Below, piece after piece: positions 1 to 9,114 of a DNA stretch of 64,000 bases (position 1 is the stretch's first letter; every line of letters starts with the position of its first letter). The notes below the pieces were generated by a model, which worked only from the letters and a program-made list of their open reading frames with translations, was not told the origin of the DNA and did not search any database. Source of the stretch: Oligella urethralis DSM 7531 (GTDB lineage Bacteria; Pseudomonadota; Gammaproteobacteria; Burkholderiales; Burkholderiaceae_B); contig NZ_AQVB01000001.1 in NCBI RefSeq assembly GCF_000372065.1, positions 71,375 to 135,374 on the forward strand, written 5' to 3'. The position numbers were made by a program, and so were the translations under genes.

Positions 1-936
1 TTCGGTGACACCATTATTGAAGCGGAGTCACCCGAGTGGAATCAAGCAGAGCGCCAAGCCTTAGCACTATGCGCCAAAACATGTGATGTACGGGTATTGG
101 AGATGCTGGTACGCACATGGGCGGCACAACATGGTTTGCCCGGCTATGCCAATGGCTTGGAAATCGTGTTTAAGGCCATTCGTGCGTTTTGGGATGGCAT
201 CCACCCGCCCTTGGTTGAGGATGACGGTTATGAGGATCCATTGCCCAGAATTAATGCGCTTAATGCCTTGGTGACCGTTGATGGTGTGTTAGGTATTTTA
301 CGCTCTGCACCGATTTTAAGTGGCACCTATGGTCAGCTCAGCTTGCGCGAGGCGGAGCAGGTTATTGATGGCTCAAAAACGGATTTTCCGGGTGGTCGCG
401 GTCGTTTAGCAGAGATGCTGAGCCAAGCCAAAATTACTGATGAGGCTGAGATCAATGCCCTTTATCAGGCGCACAGCTGGTTGCGGCAGATTGAGGAGCT
501 GGTGCTTGAAAAGCTAGGCCATGAATGGCGTCCCGAATTTAATCAAGCCCTTCAGTTGTTCGACGTCATTATGAACGTCGTCGGCAATCCACAGCCCGCC
601 GGCACTGAAGCTAGCTCAGCGCCTGAGGAATCGAGCAGTGCGCAACATGCGGGCGAGTCGAGCCATCAAGCTAGCCAACTTAGCAAAGTAGAAGCAATTA
701 AGGAGGTGTCTTGGAAAGAGCTCAGTATCAGTACGCGAGCCGATGCCATCTTAGCTTTGGAAAAGGTCTGTAGCTACTTTGAAGTGCATGAGCCCAGTCA
801 TCCAGCGCCTTTTTTAATCCGTCGAGTCCAACAAACCATACCGTTGAACTTTTACGACATGATTAAAAACTTGGTGCCAGGCAGTCATGAGCAGTTCGAT
901 ATTTGGTTAGCAAAAACAGAGGATAACGACGAATAA
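1..936 (+). CDS. tssA: Type VI secretion protein TssA (N-terminus cut off by window)
   Basis: The frame is open from the first base, so the start lies upstream of the window; the ATG at 97 is internal. The visible 311 residues carry the ImpA N-terminal domain, recognisable from the stretch with LPGYANGLE followed by FWDGIHPPL, which is typical of TssA. TssA caps and primes growth of the contractile sheath at the baseplate in the cytoplasm. The middle (about residues 195-225) is a Ser/Ala/Glu-rich linker, and the C-terminal part resembles the short VasJ-like ending rather than the long dodecamer-forming one. It is followed 58 bases later by tssB in the same direction, as expected of a T6SS operon. 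Confidence 0.9.
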   Translation, partial: FGDTIIEAESPEWNQAERQALALCAKTCDVRVLEMLVRTWAAQHGLPGYANGLEIVFKAIRAFWDGIHPPLVEDDGYEDPLPRINALNALVTVDGVLGILRSAPILSGTYGQLSLREAEQVIDGSKTDFPGGRGRLAEMLSQAKITDEAEINALYQAHSWLRQIEELVLEKLGHEWRPEFNQALQLFDVIMNVVGNPQPAGTEASSAPEESSSAQHAGESSHQASQLSKVEAIKEVSWKELSISTRADAILALEKVCSYFEVHEPSHPAPFLIRRVQQTIPLNFYDMIKNLVPGSHEQFDIWLAKTEDNDE

Positions 937-994
937 CTATCGTCATCATAGCAACATCGTTTAGGTTTAAAGATTAGTTTTTTGGAGGATTTAC

Positions 995-1531
995 ATGCAA
1001 CGTAAAAAAACCGCAAGCGGTCAGAAGTTTATCTCACGTAACCGCGCCCCACGAGTACAAATTGAGTATGACGTTGAAATTTACGGGGCTGAACGTACTA
1101 TCCAATTGCCTTTTGTTATGGCGGTAATGGCTGACTTGGCAGGTAAATCAGAAGTACCTAAGACCGATGTGAGTGAGCGTCAATTTATGGAGATTAGCAT
1201 CGATAACTTTGACGATCGCATGAAATCCATTAAACCACGTGTTGCGATGCAGGTTGAAAACACCTTAACTGGTGATGGTATTTTAAATGTGGATATGACC
1301 TTTGAAAGCATGGAGGACTTTAATCCAGCCAATGTGGCGCGTAAGATTGAGCCCCTAGCAGAGCTACTCGAAGCGCGTACGGAATTAGCTAATTTACTGA
1401 CCTATATGGACGGTAAAATCGGTGCTGAAGAGCTGATTAATCAGGTTTTACAAAATCCGGCCTTATTAAAATCATTAGCCGCTGCACCAAATACAACAGC
1501 AGAAAAAACCACCACGGATGATGAGAACTAG
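995..1531 (+). CDS. tssB: Type VI secretion contractile sheath small subunit TssB (VipA)
   Basis: 178 residues, normal for TssB/VipA. The region VQIEYDVEIYGAERTIQLPFV near residue 22 and the later motif IDNFDDRMKSIKPRV are family hallmarks. It pairs with TssC to form the cytoplasmic sheath whose contraction drives the Hcp tube. A strong ribosome site (GGAGG, 8 bases before the ATG) supports this start. The C-terminus after residue 160 is low-complexity Ala/Thr/Asp. Only 11 bases separate it from tssC. The TagJ homologue encoded two genes downstream is known in other species to bind the TssB N-terminus, so the three probably act together. Confidence 0.97.
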   Translation: MQRKKTASGQKFISRNRAPRVQIEYDVEIYGAERTIQLPFVMAVMADLAGKSEVPKTDVSERQFMEISIDNFDDRMKSIKPRVAMQVENTLTGDGILNVDMTFESMEDFNPANVARKIEPLAELLEARTELANLLTYMDGKIGAEELINQVLQNPALLKSLAAAPNTTAEKTTTDDEN

Positions 1532-1542
1532 GAGATAGTGGG

Positions 1543-3042
1543 ATGAGTACAAGTTCTTTAAAAGATGTTGAAATGCAACAACAGCTTGGTGCAGAGGATG
1601 GTCTGGCATCGCTGTTACAAAAAGAGTTTAAACCTAAAACCGATGAGGCGCGTGACGCTGTACAAAATGCGGTTAAAACCCTAGCTCAGCAGGCCTTGGA
1701 AAATACGGTCACGCTAACATCTGACGCCTATTCGACCATTCAAGAAATTATTGCTGAAATTGATAGAAAGCTTAGCGAGCAGATTAATAAAATCCTGCAT
1801 CATCAAGAGTTTCAGGCGCTCGAAGGTGCTTGGCGTGGTTTACATTATTTGGTCAATAATACAGAGACCGATGAGCTCTTGAAAATCCGCTTTATGGATA
1901 TTTCTAAAAAGGAGTTAGGCCGTACCTTAAAGCGTTATAAGGGTGCTGCTTGGGACCAAAGCCCAATCTTCAAGCGTATTTATGAGGAGGAGTACGGTCA
2001 ATTTGGTGGTGAGCCTATTGGTTGTATTGTCGGTGATTACCATTTTGATCACAGCCCACAAGATGTTGAACTATTGGGTGAAATGGCTAAGATCGGTGCG
2101 GCGGCGCATTGTCCCTTTATTTCTGGGGCTGCACCCTCGGTGATGCAAATGGACTCATGGCAAGAGCTCTCTAATCCGCGCGACCTAAGCAAGATTTTCA
2201 GTAATACCGAGTATGCCGCTTGGCGTAGTTTAAGAGAATCTGACGATGCGCGTTATCTTGGTTTAACCATGCCACGCTTTTTGGCGCGCCTACCCTATGG
2301 TGCACGTACGAACCCAGTGGATGAGTTTGATTTTGAAGAAGCGGTGGATGGTGCCAATCACGACCACTACACGTGGGCTAACTCCGCTTATGCGATGGCT
2401 GCCAATATCAACCGCTCATTTAAGGAATACGGTTGGTGTACTTCTATCCGCGGGGTTGAGTCCGGTGGTGCGGTAGATGGTTTACCGGCACACACCTTCC
2501 CGACCGATGATGGCGGCGTGGATATGAAATGTCCTACTGAAATTGCCATTAGTGACCGTCGTGAAGCAGAATTGGCTAAAAACGGTTTTATGCCATTAGT
2601 ACATCGTAAAAACTCGGATTTTGCTGCCTTTATCGGTGCCCAATCGCTACAAAAGCCAGCCGAGTACGATGATCAGGATGCAACAGCCAATGCCCGTTTA
2701 GCGGCTCGTTTACCGTATTTATTTGCTTGCTGCCGTTTTGCTCACTATTTGAAGTGCATTGTGCGCGATAAGGTGGGTTCATTTACCGACCGTGACGATA
2801 TGGAGCGTTGGTTAAATAACTGGATTATGAACTATGTGGATGGTGATCCGGTTAACTCCTCACAAGAGACCAAGGCGCGTAAGCCATTAGCGGCGGCTGA
2901 GGTGCAAGTGACTGAGCTACCCGATAATCCCGGTTACTATGCAGCTAAGTTCTTCTTGCGCCCACACTATCAACTAGAGGGTTTAACGGTGTCCTTGCGC
3001 TTAGTGTCTAAGTTACCTTCGTTAAAAGACAGTGAGAAGTAA
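1543..3042 (+). CDS. tssC: Type VI secretion contractile sheath large subunit TssC (VipB)
   Basis: 499 residues, the usual size. The EvpB/VipB family is shown by LEGAWRGLHYLV near residue 93, GDYHFDHSPQDVELL near 165, and a C-terminus rich in the pattern NPGYYAAKFFLRPHYQLEGL, which precedes the sheath handshake region. With TssB it forms the contractile sheath. The start ATG follows GGAGATAGTGG. It is 10 bases upstream of tagJ. In many clusters hcp follows tssC directly; here it does not. Confidence 0.97.
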   Translation: MSTSSLKDVEMQQQLGAEDGLASLLQKEFKPKTDEARDAVQNAVKTLAQQALENTVTLTSDAYSTIQEIIAEIDRKLSEQINKILHHQEFQALEGAWRGLHYLVNNTETDELLKIRFMDISKKELGRTLKRYKGAAWDQSPIFKRIYEEEYGQFGGEPIGCIVGDYHFDHSPQDVELLGEMAKIGAAAHCPFISGAAPSVMQMDSWQELSNPRDLSKIFSNTEYAAWRSLRESDDARYLGLTMPRFLARLPYGARTNPVDEFDFEEAVDGANHDHYTWANSAYAMAANINRSFKEYGWCTSIRGVESGGAVDGLPAHTFPTDDGGVDMKCPTEIAISDRREAELAKNGFMPLVHRKNSDFAAFIGAQSLQKPAEYDDQDATANARLAARLPYLFACCRFAHYLKCIVRDKVGSFTDRDDMERWLNNWIMNYVDGDPVNSSQETKARKPLAAAEVQVTELPDNPGYYAAKFFLRPHYQLEGLTVSLRLVSKLPSLKDSEK

Positions 3043-3052
3043 TTAGGAAATC

Positions 3053-3877
3053 ATGATGAAAGCAGCCTTAAGCACTCAGCTTTTTAAGACACATTCCATT
3101 GATGAGGTGCTTGCAGAGATCAAAAATGCGGTGCGTAAAAAGCCGGATAATGCGGATCTACGTGCCCAGTTGTTTCAAGTATTAGCCCTCAAAGGCGACT
3201 GGCAACGGGCCGTTGATCAGCTCAAACTCAGTGCCGAAATGAATCCGCAGGCGCAACCGGTAGCGATGATTTATATCAATGCCATGAATGCGGAGAGCGA
3301 AAGAGCAAAGGTATTTGCAGGCGAGGCGATGCCAGCGGTTTTTGGCACGCCGCCTGAGTGGTTTGCTTTATTGACCCAAGCATTACAAGAAGACAATCCG
3401 GACCAAGCGGCTGCCTTTAGGCAACAAGCCTTAGAAATGGCGCCCATGATTGGCGGTGTGCTAACAAGGCATGATAATAGCGAGCAGACGCAGGCGTTTG
3501 AGTGGTTGTGCGATGGGGATGGGCGCTTAGGTCCCTTACTTGAATTTATGAGTAATGGCCGTTATGGTTGGATTCCGTTTGAGGCGATTGCCAGTCTGCG
3601 CTTGATTCAAGCACAAGGGCTTAGCGATTTGCTGTGGGTGCAAACTGAGGTATTGATGCTGGATGGCCGCTCACATGTGGGTCTGGTGCCTGCTCGCTAT
3701 CCTGCTCAGCTCGATTATGCTAGTCAGACCGATGCCTTAAACTTAGTAGCGCGTACTGAGTGGATTGCCTTATCTGAAACTATTTATCAGGGTCTGGGCC
3801 AAAAAATGCTGATGAGTGATAGCAACGAGTACGGTCTATTGGAAATTGCTGAGATTCGTTTTGATGCAGGCAATTAA
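3053..3877 (+). CDS. tagJ: Type VI secretion accessory protein TagJ (ImpE/SciE family)
   Basis: 274 residues matching the ImpE/SciE family: an N-terminal tetratricopeptide-like helical part (residues 10-75, with KPDNADLRAQLFQVLALKGDW) followed by a beta-rich C-terminal domain containing EWLCDGDGRLGPLLE and VGLVPARYP. Known family members (HsiE1 of Pseudomonas) bind TssB and may help recruit ClpV for sheath recycling; the gene is confined to a subset of T6SS clusters. A second ATG directly follows the first. It sits between tssC and tssF where tssE would be expected in addition. TssE has a lysozyme-like gp25 fold and is not this protein. Confidence 0.88.
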   Translation: MMKAALSTQLFKTHSIDEVLAEIKNAVRKKPDNADLRAQLFQVLALKGDWQRAVDQLKLSAEMNPQAQPVAMIYINAMNAESERAKVFAGEAMPAVFGTPPEWFALLTQALQEDNPDQAAAFRQQALEMAPMIGGVLTRHDNSEQTQAFEWLCDGDGRLGPLLEFMSNGRYGWIPFEAIASLRLIQAQGLSDLLWVQTEVLMLDGRSHVGLVPARYPAQLDYASQTDALNLVARTEWIALSETIYQGLGQKMLMSDSNEYGLLEIAEIRFDAGN

Positions 3878-3890
3878 GTGTTAAGCGCCC

Positions 3891-5792
3891 ATGGATAGTG
3901 AGTTTTTAGAATACTATAATCGCGAATTGAATTATATTCGCGAGGCTGGCAGGGAGTTTGCCGCGCAATATCCCAAAATCGCTGGTCGGCTAGGGATGCA
4001 GGGCATTGAGGTTTCTGACCCCTATGTTGAACGGCTATTGGAGGGTTTTAGCTTTTTAACTGCACGCATTCATATGAAAATGGATGCCGAGTTTCCGCAG
4101 TTTACGCAAAATCTATTAGAGGTGCTACACCCACATTATGTGGCACCTACGCCCTCCATGTCGGTAGTGCAATTTCATCCAGACACTAAGCGGGGTAATC
4201 TAAATCAAGGCTTTAAGGTCAAACGGGGTACGGTGTTACGCGCACGCCTGAGCGATGATAAGGAGCTTCGTTTTACGGTGGGGCAAGCGCAAGAATTGCG
4301 TCCGCTCACTTTGGAAGAAGCAGAAATCAGTGGTGTGCCGGTTGATTTACCGCTTAAGCGCATGGGTTTTAACGGGCGCAATCAGCCGGTGGTGATGAGC
4401 TCCTTGCGTATGCGCTTTAAGGTGGAGGGTGGCGCCACCCTGAGTGGCTTGCAGGACTTTGATAAGCTGAGCTTTTTTCTAAATGGCAATGATATGATTA
4501 CCCATCAATTGCTGGAATTGATCATGGCGCATACCCTTGCGGTAGTGTGTCATGATGATGCACGACCAATGCGATGGATGAATCGTTTGGATAAAAGCGC
4601 AGTGAAGCATGAAGGCTTTGACTCAGAGCAGTCGATGCTGCCATTAGATCCGCGCGTGTTTCACGGTTATCGTATTTTGCATGAGTACTTTGCCTTTCCT
4701 CAACGCTTTATGTTTTTCAGTATTAATAACTTACTAAAAGGCCTAAAGCTACCAGAGGAGTTGATTCAAGACAAGGATAATAAGCACTTTGAAATCACAT
4801 TTTTGTTTGATCAGAGTTTTTATGATTTAGAGGCTAATGTTTCAGCTGAAAACTTTTTGCTGAATTGTGCACCTATTATCAATTTATTTCCTTATAAAGC
4901 AAATCGCATTGCTGTGACGCCGAATTTGCATGAGTATCATGTGGTGCCAGAGCGCGCCAAGCCCATGGATTATGAGGTCTATAGTGTGGATCGGGTGGAG
5001 GCTATGCGTGCGGGTCAACGTGGTAGTCAGCCATTTAAAGAGATGTTTAGAGCTTTAGGTGCTGATAGTGATGAGCAGCATGGCTATTTCTCGGTGCGAC
5101 GAGAAGAGCGCCAACTATCGGATACGGCGCAGCGCTCCGGTACCCGTACTTCGTATATCGGCAGCGAGGTTTTTATCAGCCTATCTGACCCCAAACAGCC
5201 ACCCTTTGACCAAGAGATTGAGGCCTTGTCGCTGAACTTAAGTTGTACCAATCGCGATTTGCCCTTGTTATTAAGAGCGGGTGATAAGATTGATTTTCGC
5301 TTTAGCGAGTTTATGCCTACACAGGGCCTGAGTTTATTACGTGATCCTTCTAAACCGCGACCGGCCTTGGCGCGTGGCGCCTATGCATGGCGCTTGCTTA
5401 GTCATTTAAATTTAAATTATTCCAGCTTGATGGATTTAGATGAGGAACAAGGTGCGGCAGCCTTGCGTGAATTGCTGCGTATTTATGCCAATGTGGCTGA
5501 TAGCGGTATTAGCAAGCAGATTAACGGTATTCGTAAGGTCTCGATTACGCCAATGCACCACCGTATACCAATGCCAGGGCCGATATTATATGGGCGCGGC
5601 GTCAAAATTGAGCTTGAAATAGATGAGCTGGCTTTTTCAGGTATCAGTCCGTATTTATTAGGCGCTGTGTTAGAGCAGTTTTTTGCTCGTCATGTCTCAA
5701 TTAATTTAATGACGGAGTTGGTTTTAAAAACCCTGCAGCGTGGTGAAATTGCTCGTTGGCAACCGCGCATGGGTGCTAGACCAGTGGCCTAA
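3891..5792 (+). CDS. tssF: Type VI secretion baseplate subunit TssF
   Basis: 633 residues, a normal TssF (VasA/ImpG family). The N-terminus EFLEYYNRELNYIREAGREF and then GRLGMQG and DPYVERLLEGFSFLTARI are diagnostic. TssF forms wedge complexes with TssG and TssE in the cytoplasmic baseplate. The start lies 13 bases after tagJ. The usual partner tssG, which normally overlaps or abuts the end of tssF, is absent; the next gene is an unrelated nuclease homologue 87 bases on. Confidence 0.95.
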   Translation: MDSEFLEYYNRELNYIREAGREFAAQYPKIAGRLGMQGIEVSDPYVERLLEGFSFLTARIHMKMDAEFPQFTQNLLEVLHPHYVAPTPSMSVVQFHPDTKRGNLNQGFKVKRGTVLRARLSDDKELRFTVGQAQELRPLTLEEAEISGVPVDLPLKRMGFNGRNQPVVMSSLRMRFKVEGGATLSGLQDFDKLSFFLNGNDMITHQLLELIMAHTLAVVCHDDARPMRWMNRLDKSAVKHEGFDSEQSMLPLDPRVFHGYRILHEYFAFPQRFMFFSINNLLKGLKLPEELIQDKDNKHFEITFLFDQSFYDLEANVSAENFLLNCAPIINLFPYKANRIAVTPNLHEYHVVPERAKPMDYEVYSVDRVEAMRAGQRGSQPFKEMFRALGADSDEQHGYFSVRREERQLSDTAQRSGTRTSYIGSEVFISLSDPKQPPFDQEIEALSLNLSCTNRDLPLLLRAGDKIDFRFSEFMPTQGLSLLRDPSKPRPALARGAYAWRLLSHLNLNYSSLMDLDEEQGAAALRELLRIYANVADSGISKQINGIRKVSITPMHHRIPMPGPILYGRGVKIELEIDELAFSGISPYLLGAVLEQFFARHVSINLMTELVLKTLQRGEIARWQPRMGARPVA

Positions 5793-5879
5793 GTGCTGGC
5801 GCCACGATGCTTAAAATATGCTAGGACAAATTAAGGGATTTTTGTGCGTTGATGCCTGATTTGTTTATATACTAGCTAA

Positions 5880-6461
5880 ATGGATAATGCAAAGCACAAA
5901 TTAGTCATGCTATGGCGTTTTAGCGTCTTACTGCTGTTAGTACTTAATCTCTTATTGGCCTGTCAAAACCAAAGCGCAATCCGCTCGCTGTATCAAGCAA
6001 GCGAGGCGACGGCTGAGTCGGTGGAGGTGAGGGAGGCCGCAGCGCAGTCCGTATTAACGGGACGTGTGGTTAAAGTCTCAGATGGGGATAGCATCACCTT
6101 GCTAGACATGAATCATAAGCAGCATCGGGTGCGTTTATCACAAATTGATGCGCCGGAGCAGAAACAGCCCTTTTCCCGTGTGGCCAAGGAGGCCTTAGCT
6201 GATTTGATTGCGACGAAGGAAGTGCGGCTGCAGATTGAGGGTAAGGATCGCTATCAACGCTTGTTAGCCGAGGTTTTTATCGGTGGTACTAATGTCAATT
6301 TGTATATGGTCAGGCAGGGCTATGCTTGGGCCTATACCCAGTATATGACGGATAATCAGTACCTTGAAGCACAGCAAGCTGCGCAGCGCGAAAGACTCGG
6401 GCTGTGGCGTGATGCTAATCCTTTGGCCCCTTGGGAGTACAGGCGGCAACAGCGTAAGTAG
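5880..6461 (+). CDS. Staphylococcal-nuclease-like (SNase) protein, probable lipoprotein
   Basis: 193 residues. Residues 60-185 match the thermonuclease (SNase) fold: VVKVSDGD with D68/D70, RLSQIDAPE with R85, D90 and E93, and YQRLLAEVF with R127 correspond to the calcium ligands and the Arg-Glu-Arg catalytic set, so an active nuclease is plausible. Residues 14-28 form a hydrophobic stretch ending LLLAC, which looks like a lipobox with C28 as the lipidated residue; the protein is then periplasmic or membrane-anchored. No clear ribosome site precedes this ATG; ATG 5907 would give a more compact 19-residue lipoprotein signal. A TATACT hexamer at 5868-5873 would place transcription start almost at the ATG. 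Located where tssG is expected, but no T6SS role can be claimed. Confidence 0.85.
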   Translation: MDNAKHKLVMLWRFSVLLLLVLNLLLACQNQSAIRSLYQASEATAESVEVREAAAQSVLTGRVVKVSDGDSITLLDMNHKQHRVRLSQIDAPEQKQPFSRVAKEALADLIATKEVRLQIEGKDRYQRLLAEVFIGGTNVNLYMVRQGYAWAYTQYMTDNQYLEAQQAAQRERLGLWRDANPLAPWEYRRQQRK

Positions 6462-6502
6462 CATGATCCTTTAAGTTTAAATTTTTTTAAGAGAGGTGAG
6501 TA

Positions 6503-7486
6503 ATGGCTAAGTCAACAATTAAAAAACCCGTCATCATCCTGGTGATACTGGCGCTGATTGCCGTGGGCGCTTGGTTCTTTATACAAAAAACTGCCACTAA
6601 TCGAGTCGAAGAGGAGGTGCAGCAATTTTTAGTGCAGCATGAGCTACAAGATAGACTGAGCTACACCAAGTTAGAGGCCAGTCCTAGTGGCACGGTCACG
6701 CTGCACAAGGTAACTTTATTGGACGATGAGGGTGAGCTGTTACTCAGTGCGGATGAGGTCAAGTTAAATCGTTTCAAGGAGGAGCAAGATTTTCAGGAAG
6801 TCGATTTTACGATTAAAAACATCGTGGATGTGAGTGGTGAGCTGTTCCGGGAGGAGTTAAATGCGCTGTTCGCAGAAATTGATAAGCCCGCACCACGGCA
6901 TCTTGATGTGGCTTCTTACTATAAATTGGACGGCGCAGCTGGGGAGGTGACGCTTAAATCAAGTGTGCTGATTCCGGATTTTCTAGAAGTGGGGGGCATG
7001 TTAAATTTGGCTAATCCTGCCGCTGTGTTAGATCTATCAAACTACTTAGCGGCTAATCCTGATGTAGAGGAAATGACCCCTGAATTGATGAGCTTATTAG
7101 CTAAAATCACGCTTAAGGATATGAGCTTAGAGTTGAAGGATAAAGGCGGTGTACCGTCGCTGATGCAGCTCGTTGAAAAGCAGCAATTAGCTGATGAGCA
7201 AGCGGCACTGACAGCATCAGAGCGCGAGCAAATGTTGCAAATGAAGCTGGCGCAGGCTAAGCAGGAGTGTATTAATACAGATGGCCTTGCGATGGTGGTC
7301 GATGATCTTGAAAGTGCATGCACTAAGTTATTCGATTTTTTAAGCAATCAACGTTCTGATATCAAATTCAAGGCGAGCGTGGTGAAGCCAATCAGCGTTG
7401 AAGAGTTTATGATGTTGTCCTTGATGGGGGCGATGCGTCCTGAGCAATTCTTTAATGAGTATCAACCAAGCATTGTGATTGAGTAA
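6503..7486 (+). CDS. Membrane-anchored protein of unknown function
   Basis: 327 residues, not recognised. A single hydrophobic segment at residues 9-27 follows a Lys-rich start, giving an N-in anchor with a large periplasmic part. Residues 45-115 (repeated patterns such as GTVTLHKVTLLDDEGELLLSA) are reminiscent of beta-rich AsmA/DUF945-type bridging proteins, but this is only a resemblance. Residues 215-262 are helical and Gln/Glu-rich; two cysteines in the C-terminal third (in QECIN and ESACTKL) could form a disulfide. A good ribosome site (AGAGGTGAG) precedes the ATG. It stands alone between the nuclease and another unknown exported protein. Confidence 0.75.
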   Translation: MAKSTIKKPVIILVILALIAVGAWFFIQKTATNRVEEEVQQFLVQHELQDRLSYTKLEASPSGTVTLHKVTLLDDEGELLLSADEVKLNRFKEEQDFQEVDFTIKNIVDVSGELFREELNALFAEIDKPAPRHLDVASYYKLDGAAGEVTLKSSVLIPDFLEVGGMLNLANPAAVLDLSNYLAANPDVEEMTPELMSLLAKITLKDMSLELKDKGGVPSLMQLVEKQQLADEQAALTASEREQMLQMKLAQAKQECINTDGLAMVVDDLESACTKLFDFLSNQRSDIKFKASVVKPISVEEFMMLSLMGAMRPEQFFNEYQPSIVIE

Positions 7487-7594
7487 TTCATCACTGCTGC
7501 TTGAGCTTTGTGCTCAGGTCGCAAGGTAGGCGGTTGAACTTTAAGATGGCATACGGTCTAACTAGCATCGCTGTTATTGATAGGGATCGTCGTG

Positions 7595-8218
7595 ATGAGC
7601 AGATTGACTTGTTATCGTATGTACGCTGCCTTAGCATTTAGCACATTGATCGTGCTAGCTGCTTTGAGCTCCTTGGTGTTTGCCGCCACAGCAGAGGAGC
7701 CGCCCTCACTGACTGATGGGGCTGCCCAGCGCGAGACTCAAGCGCAAGCACCGGATTACGCCGTGTTGCAGGAGTTACGAGATTTTGATCCGGACATTGT
7801 GGATGTGAGTCCTGCCTCGGCAAGGAGTTATCAGCAGGTTTTCAAAGATGAGGTCTTAGCCTATTGCATCAGTACGGCTTATCATGAGAGTGCAGAGGTA
7901 GCAGCCGATGCGCTGTATACGGCCGCTGCATTGCATAGTTGGAGTCGCTATGAGTTGGCAGCGATGTTGAGCCAGGTGCCACCCCTAGTTAGCCGCTATT
8001 TAGAAAGGCCGTATCGCGCGGCTAGTCGTGCCTCAGACGAGCCAGAGATGGGGGCTGAGAGCGAGCAGCTAATGCCTCAAGCGTCGAGTGAGCAAGCGAA
8101 ATTACAGCTACTCAAGTGCCTCGATCTCTACCATAGTGCGGAGTTGGAGGAGCTGGCTCTGGCCCATGTGATTGATCCCAGCCGTAGCTACGCCGAAGAT
8201 CATGCGGTCATACCGTAG
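7595..8218 (+). CDS. Exported protein of unknown function
   Basis: 207 residues from the ATG at 7595, which has AGGGA at suitable spacing; the frame also extends to a TTG at 7577 that lacks a ribosome site. A signal peptide is clear: positive start, hydrophobic core, and SLVFA before ATAEE near residue 30. The mature part is helical and acidic, with an Ala-rich segment and two well-separated cysteines (in LAYCIST and LLKCLDL). I do not recognise a family. The gene converges on the binding-protein gene at 8293. Confidence 0.65.
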   Translation: MSRLTCYRMYAALAFSTLIVLAALSSLVFAATAEEPPSLTDGAAQRETQAQAPDYAVLQELRDFDPDIVDVSPASARSYQQVFKDEVLAYCISTAYHESAEVAADALYTAAALHSWSRYELAAMLSQVPPLVSRYLERPYRAASRASDEPEMGAESEQLMPQASSEQAKLQLLKCLDLYHSAELEELALAHVIDPSRSYAEDHAVIP

Positions 8219-8292
8219 CTCAAGCGGTCGAGGTGCTGATAACGCACTATCCATCACCGCTTGCTTGCTCGCCCTCACCGGGTGAGCGCTGG

Positions 8293-9024
8293 CTATTTAG
8301 CGACAATGGCACCCTGTGCTTGATTGGCATCTAATATTTGCTGTACTTCACCACTGGCTTTCACTAGCTGTACGAATTGATTGAGATAGTCCGCCGCTAA
8401 ATCACCGCGTTGTTTAGCGACCCCCATCGCCTGAGGAATTTCCATAAAATGACCGGGTAAAATGCGTACTGCGCTACCAACACGTGCCGCATCTAATTCC
8501 AGCTGTTGCTTTACGCCGGCGGCGACTTCGTAGCCATGAGCCAAGAAATGATCAACCACCTCTTGAGAACTGGCGGCACGGATGATTTCAGCATGCTTTA
8601 AGCTTCGGCTTAGATGTAAATCATAGGCACTACCTTGGCCGACCACCACCCGGTTGCCTTTATGATCGACCTCCTCAATGCTTTGAATCGATGAGTGTTG
8701 AGGCACCATATAGCCACCCTGAATCACAACATAGGGTTGGGTGAAGCTAACTAACTCGGCACGCTCCGGATCAATGGCAAAAAAACCGATATCGGCATTG
8801 CCGGTGGCGATATAGTTAACCGCCTCCGCGGCCTTTTTAACCGGAATTAATTTCAACGGTAGACCTAATTGCAAGGCAAATTTCTTTGCCAAATCAACCG
8901 ACACCCCACGCACTACTTCATGCTCCGTGCCGGGCTTTGCGAGAATGGCATTGCCCAGATTAATCACGGCGCGAAGTTCACCGGTGGGAGCGAACACCTT
9001 TTTTAAATCGAGTTGGTCCTGCAT
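8293..9024 (-). CDS. Substrate-binding-protein fold (SBP_bac_3), no signal peptide
   Basis: 243 residues of the family 3 extracellular solute-binding fold used for polar amino acids: GVSVDLAKKFALQLGLPLKL near residue 40, NADIGFFAIDPERAELVSFTQPYV near residue 75 and VVVGQGSAYDLHLSR near 125. The start is fixed by a strong ribosome site (GAGAGGATA before the ATG). There is no hydrophobic leader, so the protein should stay in the cytoplasm unless exported by another route. No permease or ATPase gene adjoins it. It lies 90 bases downstream of cydC on the same strand, with no evident functional link. A sensing, enzymatic or orphan binding role is possible. Confidence 0.8.
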   Translation of the reverse strand: MQDQLDLKKVFAPTGELRAVINLGNAILAKPGTEHEVVRGVSVDLAKKFALQLGLPLKLIPVKKAAEAVNYIATGNADIGFFAIDPERAELVSFTQPYVVIQGGYMVPQHSSIQSIEEVDHKGNRVVVGQGSAYDLHLSRSLKHAEIIRAASSQEVVDHFLAHGYEVAAGVKQQLELDAARVGSAVRILPGHFMEIPQAMGVAKQRGDLAADYLNQFVQLVKASGEVQQILDANQAQGAIVAK

Positions 9025-9114
9025 TATCCTCTCCTCTAAAGATTAAATTTAAGCGATAGTTTAGCAGCACGTTAGCTTAGCGTCTTAGCCAAGCCTTAGC
9101 GGGGTACATAGGCT

